NCBI GenBank assembly: GCA_022771715.1 | Contig: JALELF010000043.1 | Coordinates: 1 to 34,098, forward strand | Length of the DNA: 34,098 bases | Source of the DNA: Bacillota bacterium | Lineage (GTDB): Bacteria > Bacillota_I > Bacilli_A > RF39 > UBA660 | Direction: 5' to 3' | Shown: one piece after another, positions 29,243 to 34,098 of the stretch | Layout of the letters: every line of letters starts with the position of its first letter | How positions within the stretch are numbered: the stretch's first letter is position 1 | Notes under the pieces: generated by a model | What the model was told of the DNA's origin: nothing | What the model saw: the letters and a program-made list of their open reading frames with translations, nothing else | Database searches by the model: none | Translations under genes and position numbers: made by a program

Positions 29243-29456
29243 ACTCTCACCTACTATTAATAATACACTAAAATCATTTTTAAGTAAACAATTTATGACA
29301 AAATTTGAAAAAAAGTTTCAATATCTTTAATATCTTTCTAGTTTGACAGTTAACTAATGATGTTAAAAGAAATCCACCTAATCAATAATGATTTAGATGG
29401 AATTACGCAATATTTGAATATTAATTGTTCTTTCTTATCTAATACATAATAAAATA

Positions 29457-29485
29457 AAAACGACTTTTTAGCAAGTCGTTTTAAA
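29457..29485. terminator. Bidirectional terminator-like hairpin
   Basis: AAAACGACTT-TTTAGC-AAGTCGTTTT. Confidence 0.6.
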
Positions 29486-29519
29486 TTTTCACTCGATAAA
29501 TTCGAGTTAAATATCAATC

Positions 29520-29596
<77 letters not shown>

Positions 29597-29643
29597 AGTA
29601 CGTCTTTTTAAAGAACATACTCATTATATAACATTTTTTTTAA

Positions 29644-30612
29644 TTATTCAATAGTTTTTAACACACTTTTGTAAATTTGTTCATCATTAACATTAATTAT
29701 TACCTCTTTTACATCATAATTATCTCTAACTGATAAGCAAATAGTATAAATAACTTCTTCTAAAATCTTTTTTTCCTCCAAATTATTAAATATATATGAA
29801 TTAAACGTCAAATCTAAAGCATCTACAGTTTGTTCAACTTCTAAAAGTCTAGTATTACTATTTAAAAAACTCATTAAATTAGTATTATAAATTGGTGAAG
29901 AAGTTAATTCATCTATAACTATTCTTATTTTATCTCTATTATCATTCATATATTTCGTAACTGGTACATAATAATACTCATCGTTATAAGAATCAACATA
30001 ATAAATAGTAACACTATTAATATCATTTAATGATTGTAAATCATATTCTTTATTAATTCCAAAGTCACGATTTAATGTGCTAGGAAGTATTTTCCCAGTT
30101 TGAGGTAATTTACTTAAAACACTACCATCAACATAAATAATGATATTATTGACACCTTCTATACTAGTTAAAGAATATACCAAAGCTTCAATCATTTTTT
30201 CTTCATATTCTTTATTTATATTAAGTAATTCTTTAGAAAAATTAACTTTTAACAAATTATTTTCAAAGTTTGTACTTATTAATTTTGTATCAGCTGGTAA
30301 TATTGCCTTAAAGCCGCTTGGAATCTTATTTTCCCCAATACCACCTATTGTAAGTATCCCTATTATTTCTTTAACTAGTTTTAAAGTAGATTTTCCACTA
30401 ACAACTACCTTTGTTTTAGCAAGCATACCATGATTATTCAATAAAAAAATTTCATTAGTAATAACATTATTATTAACATATTCTAACTCTTGTTTTACAT
30501 TTAAAGTTAAATCTTCATTTTTGGGTATTAAATAAAGTAAGGCTAAAGCAAATAAGCATGCAGTAGAAACTAATATTTTTCTTAAACTTTTTTCTTTTAA
30601 CATAAAAGACAC
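29644..30612 (-). CDS. GerMN-domain protein (GerM-like spore protein)
   Basis: Two GerMN-like repeats with N-terminal TM; adjacent to gerE. Confidence 0.8.
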   Translation of the reverse strand: MSFMLKEKSLRKILVSTACLFALALLYLIPKNEDLTLNVKQELEYVNNNVITNEIFLLNNHGMLAKTKVVVSGKSTLKLVKEIIGILTIGGIGENKIPSGFKAILPADTKLISTNFENNLLKVNFSKELLNINKEYEEKMIEALVYSLTSIEGVNNIIIYVDGSVLSKLPQTGKILPSTLNRDFGINKEYDLQSLNDINSVTIYYVDSYNDEYYYVPVTKYMNDNRDKIRIVIDELTSSPIYNTNLMSFLNSNTRLLEVEQTVDALDLTFNSYIFNNLEEKKILEEVIYTICLSVRDNYDVKEVIINVNDEQIYKSVLKTIE

Positions 30613-30654
30613 CTCTAATTAAATATATGAAAAAAACCGCAAATTAATGCGATT

Positions 30655-30861
30655 TTATAGTGAAATTTCTCCAAGTTTTAAAAGTTCTACTACTGCACTA
30701 GCTCTACCCTTTACACCTAGCTTTTGCATAGCATTAGATATATGATTTCTAACTGTTTTTTCACTTATTTTTAATACACTAGCTATCTCAACTGTCGTTT
30801 TATTTTTAATAAGCAAATTAAAAACTTCTTTTTCTCTTTTAGTCAGTATACTTTTAGTCAT
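30655..30861 (-). CDS. gerE: GerE late sporulation transcription regulator
   Basis: LTKREKEVFNLL...TVRNHISNAMQKLGVKGRASAVVELLKLGE, near-identical to known GerE HTH. Confidence 0.93.
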   Translation of the reverse strand: MTKSILTKREKEVFNLLIKNKTTVEIASVLKISEKTVRNHISNAMQKLGVKGRASAVVELLKLGEISL

Positions 30862-30959
30862 AACTCCCTCACTTCCTAGGTGATTTATATTTATTCATAT
30901 TATTCTATGAACAAATATTTATTTAGTGAGAGATATAGCCCAAAAATTGACTTTTTTTA

Positions 30960-31451
30960 CTAACCTTGAAATTTAACAGAAATATATTTTTTTTCTTTAT
31001 ATTCTTCTTGTATTAAACGCATTATATTATTTGCCATTTTTTCATCGTGCTCTTTACTATCTACAACTACTCTAATTTGATCACCATCTATTTTAATAAA
31101 TGATTTAAAGTTTAATTTTTCTTTTATTTTTGTTTCCAGTTTTTCTTCTTCTCCTCTATTTCGATTTAATTTTTTCATCTTATCAAAAGCCTCATTTTTA
31201 TCCTGAATAGAAGATTCTAAATTAGTTAGTATAAACCTTAAATCAGCAAGTTCATCTTGCATTTTGGCATCTCTTTCCACTCTTAAAGATGTAAGTATTT
31301 CACTTTCTTTAACAGTTACAGTTTTTTCTGAATCTTTATTGCCAGTCGCATTAGTTAGTAATAGTTCACTTGGCATCGTAACATAATAAACACTCAAAAC
31401 TAAAATCAAGCAAAATAAAGTTAAAAACCATAAATTTTGTTTATTAATCAT
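30960..31451 (-). CDS. spoIIIAH: SpoIIIAH-like protein
   Basis: N-terminal TM then charged helix and small C-terminal ring-building-like domain. Confidence 0.8.
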   Translation of the reverse strand: MINKQNLWFLTLFCLILVLSVYYVTMPSELLLTNATGNKDSEKTVTVKESEILTSLRVERDAKMQDELADLRFILTNLESSIQDKNEAFDKMKKLNRNRGEEEKLETKIKEKLNFKSFIKIDGDQIRVVVDSKEHDEKMANNIMRLIQEEYKEKKYISVKFQG

Positions 31452-31514
31452 ATAGTCCTCCTAATACTTCTAATTAAGTATATGGACTAGGCCAAAATAT
31501 ATGATTACAATTTA

Positions 31515-31988
31515 TTAATTTGTTGAACCAAATCCTCCAACACGTGACTTATCTATTTCTTCTTCATCAGAAACAGTTAAAAACTTAGTAAATATTCCTT
31601 GACATATAGCATCACCTTTTTTTACTATATAATCTTTTTCGCCTTGATTGTGTAACTTTATCCACAAATGTCCTTCATTACTTTCATTATTATAATAATC
31701 TTTATCAATTACTCCAACTTGATTTACTAATCTAACATTATATTTAAAACCCATACTACTTCTAACTAAAATAAAAAGTACTTCATCATCATTCATAGTT
31801 GCTTTTATACCAGTCGGTATTTTTTTTATTTCATTAGGTTTTAAAACAAAATCAAATAATGAATAAAAATCATAACCTGCACTATTTTTAGTTGCCCTTT
31901 TAGGTAAACTATACTCATTATATAATGTATTATCTTCTTTAACATCTTTTGCAAATTGTTCAAAGCTTATTTTTTCAAAATATCTCAT
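31515..31988 (-). CDS. dut: dUTP diphosphatase
   Basis: NSAGYDFYS, VRSSMGFKYNVRLVNQVGVIDKDYY, RVGGFGSTN. Confidence 0.93.
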   Translation of the reverse strand: MRYFEKISFEQFAKDVKEDNTLYNEYSLPKRATKNSAGYDFYSLFDFVLKPNEIKKIPTGIKATMNDDEVLFILVRSSMGFKYNVRLVNQVGVIDKDYYNNESNEGHLWIKLHNQGEKDYIVKKGDAICQGIFTKFLTVSDEEEIDKSRVGGFGSTN

Positions 31989-32022
31989 ATTAATCCCCCT
32001 ACAAGAAAAATAGACATATAGT

Positions 32023-33771
32023 CTATTCTAATACTGCTTTTATTCTTCGGATTCCAGCACTACTTGCTTCTTCTTTAACTATTTTGAAATGTCCAAGTTC
32101 GCTAGTATTTTTAACATGTGGTCCACCACATAATTCTTTGGAAACATCACCAATACTATAAACAGTAACAATATCAGGATACTTTTCTATAAACATACAT
32201 TCCGCACCAGATTTAATAGCGTCTTCCTTACTCATTTCACTAACTGTTACAGGTAGTCCCTCATTAATCCATTTATTAACCAAATTTTCAGCTTTATTTT
32301 TTTCTTCATCAGTTAATTTATGATCACAAGAAAAATCAAAACGCATTCTTTCAGAAGTAATATTACTTCCTTTTTGATGAACATTTTTATCTACTACTAT
32401 CTTTAAAGCAGCATTTAATAAATGAGTAGCAGTATGATACTTAGTTTCAACTAATGAATTACCAGCTAAACCACCTTTAAATTTACCACTAGAAGATGTT
32501 CTAGATAATTCTTGATGAGCTTTAAACTTTTCATTGAAACCATCAACATCAACTTTTATATTTAATTCATTAGCAAGTTCGCAAGTAAGTTCAATAGGAA
32601 AACCATATGTGTCATATAGTTTAAATGTTAAATCTTTATTTAAAATATTATCATTTATTGATTTAGTCATTTTTTCAAATTCTCTTAAACCTTTTTCTAA
32701 AGTCCTATTAAATTTAATCTTTTCATTTTTTAGTACTTCTAAAACAACACTTCTATTTTCATCTATTTCACTGTAATATTTTTTATATTTATCCATTATA
32801 GAAATAGCTATTTCTTCTTCCCAATTACTATTAATATCTATGCCTAATTTCTTAGCGTGTCTTATAGCTCTTCTAATAAGTCTTCTTAAAATATATCCTT
32901 GATCAGTATTAGATGGTTTTATACCTGATTTATCAGCTGAAATAAAGACAGATGTTCTAATATGGTCAGCAATAATTCTCATACTTTTTTCATTACCAGC
33001 ATATTCTTTATTTGATACTTTTTCTATTACTTTTATTATATCTTTCCATACAGAAGATGCATAATTATCATTAACACCTTCAAGTACCGCAACGACTCTT
33101 TCAAGTCCCATACCTGTATCAACATTCTTTTTAGGTAATTCAGTTACAGTTCCATCTTCATGTTTATAATATTGCATAAATACATCATTCCAAATTTCAA
33201 CCCATCTTTCATCTTCCGGATCAAACTTAGTTGGAATAGCATCATTGCTTCTAAAATAAAACATTTCAGTATCAGGTCCACATGGACCAGTTTCTCCAGC
33301 TATCCAAAAATTATCATTAGAAGTTGGACAAATTCTATCTTCATTTAGTCCTAAACTTTTCCATATTTCTATAGCTTCTACATCTTTAGGAATAACATCA
33401 TTACCAGCAAACACAGTTACTCCTAGTCTTTCTTTTGGAATATTTAATACGTTAGTTAAAAATTCAAAACTCCAAGTAATTGCTTCTTTTTTAAAGTAAT
33501 CACCTAATGACCAATTCCCAAGCATTTCAAAAAATGTATGATGATAAGTATCGCCAATATTATCTAAATCATTAGTTCTAATACATTTTTGATAATCAAC
33601 AAGTCTTGTTCCATATGGATGACTTTTACCCATTAAATAAGGAATTAATGGTTGCATTCCAGCTGTATTAAATAAAACAGATGGATCATTTTCTGGAACA
33701 ACTGGTGCACTTGGTATCTGTTTATGCCCTTTACTAACAAAAAAATCTATATATAAATCTTTCAAATTCAC
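32023..33771 (-). CDS. alaS: Alanyl-tRNA synthetase, short form
   Basis: LFNTAGMQPLIPYLMG, NVDTGMGLERVV, TATHLLNAAL, CGGPHV; ends after editing domain. Confidence 0.95.
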   Translation of the reverse strand: MNLKDLYIDFFVSKGHKQIPSAPVVPENDPSVLFNTAGMQPLIPYLMGKSHPYGTRLVDYQKCIRTNDLDNIGDTYHHTFFEMLGNWSLGDYFKKEAITWSFEFLTNVLNIPKERLGVTVFAGNDVIPKDVEAIEIWKSLGLNEDRICPTSNDNFWIAGETGPCGPDTEMFYFRSNDAIPTKFDPEDERWVEIWNDVFMQYYKHEDGTVTELPKKNVDTGMGLERVVAVLEGVNDNYASSVWKDIIKVIEKVSNKEYAGNEKSMRIIADHIRTSVFISADKSGIKPSNTDQGYILRRLIRRAIRHAKKLGIDINSNWEEEIAISIMDKYKKYYSEIDENRSVVLEVLKNEKIKFNRTLEKGLREFEKMTKSINDNILNKDLTFKLYDTYGFPIELTCELANELNIKVDVDGFNEKFKAHQELSRTSSSGKFKGGLAGNSLVETKYHTATHLLNAALKIVVDKNVHQKGSNITSERMRFDFSCDHKLTDEEKNKAENLVNKWINEGLPVTVSEMSKEDAIKSGAECMFIEKYPDIVTVYSIGDVSKELCGGPHVKNTSELGHFKIVKEEASSAGIRRIKAVLE

Positions 33772-34098
33772 TTTAATTCACCTTCTATTATTTCATTTAC
33801 TTTCATCTTTAAATTTTCTAATGTTTTATCATTAATTATTTTATAATCATAATTATTATAATTATCTAAACCTATTTCAGTACGATGTTTTTGTTCACTA
33901 GAACTCAAATTAGTTTCAAAGTTAATTCTTTCAACATTAATAGAAACAACATTACTAAACACTTTTTTAGGTATTTCTATTTCATTTGGAAGTCTCGCAT
34001 CAGATACAGTAACGATATCATAAAAATAAGAATATACCTTGATATCATCACACAATCTTTTAACAAAAAAGTCTTCATCAATATTATCTCTAACTATT
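33768..34098 (-). CDS. dNMP kinase-like P-loop protein, C-terminal part (runs off right edge)
   Basis: Frame is open to 34098 (IVRDNIDEDFFVKRLCDDIKV...); VTVSDARLPNEIE and EQKHRTEIGLD motifs. Confidence 0.65.
   Translation of the reverse strand, partial: IVRDNIDEDFFVKRLCDDIKVYSYFYDIVTVSDARLPNEIEIPKKVFSNVVSINVERINFETNLSSSEQKHRTEIGLDNYNNYDYKIINDKTLENLKMKVNEIIEGELK

Overview
AT-rich, Bacilli-like chromosomal window (standard stop usage; probably an uncharacterised spore-forming lineage, which is inference). The left edge (about 1-2450) is the right end of an integrated filamentous-phage-like (inovirus) element: a Zot-type ATPase with an N-terminal TM segment, a ~500-bp non-coding region with hairpins and ~22-bp tandem iterons, a consensus promoter, and a tyrosine integrase next to the 3' end of tRNA-Gly(UCC). 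The rest is mostly a minus-strand housekeeping/sporulation region: RecG, Ppa, ZIP transporter, SpoVG-Veg-YabG, ThrS, ValS, alanine racemase, arginine deiminase operon, amino-acid ABC transporter, tRNA-Arg(UCU), GerM-like, GerE, SpoIIIAH, dUTPase, short AlaRS and a partial dNMP kinase. Best candidates for something undescribed: (i) a 552-aa protein with two R-N-x2-A-H-G HEPN-type motifs (15415-15398 and 14272-14255) and a coiled coil, preceded by the deletion scar of a paralogous copy; (ii) a thrS T-box leader whose terminator 3' arm appears to double as the Shine-Dalgarno of a TTG-initiated L29-like microprotein; (iii) a T-box controlling an HD-domain hydrolase plus an archaeal-type ValS; (iv) a prepilin fused to InlB-like and Gly-rich adhesin segments; (v) the phage regulatory/iteron region. 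All calls are from reading the sequence and supplied translations; no database search was run.
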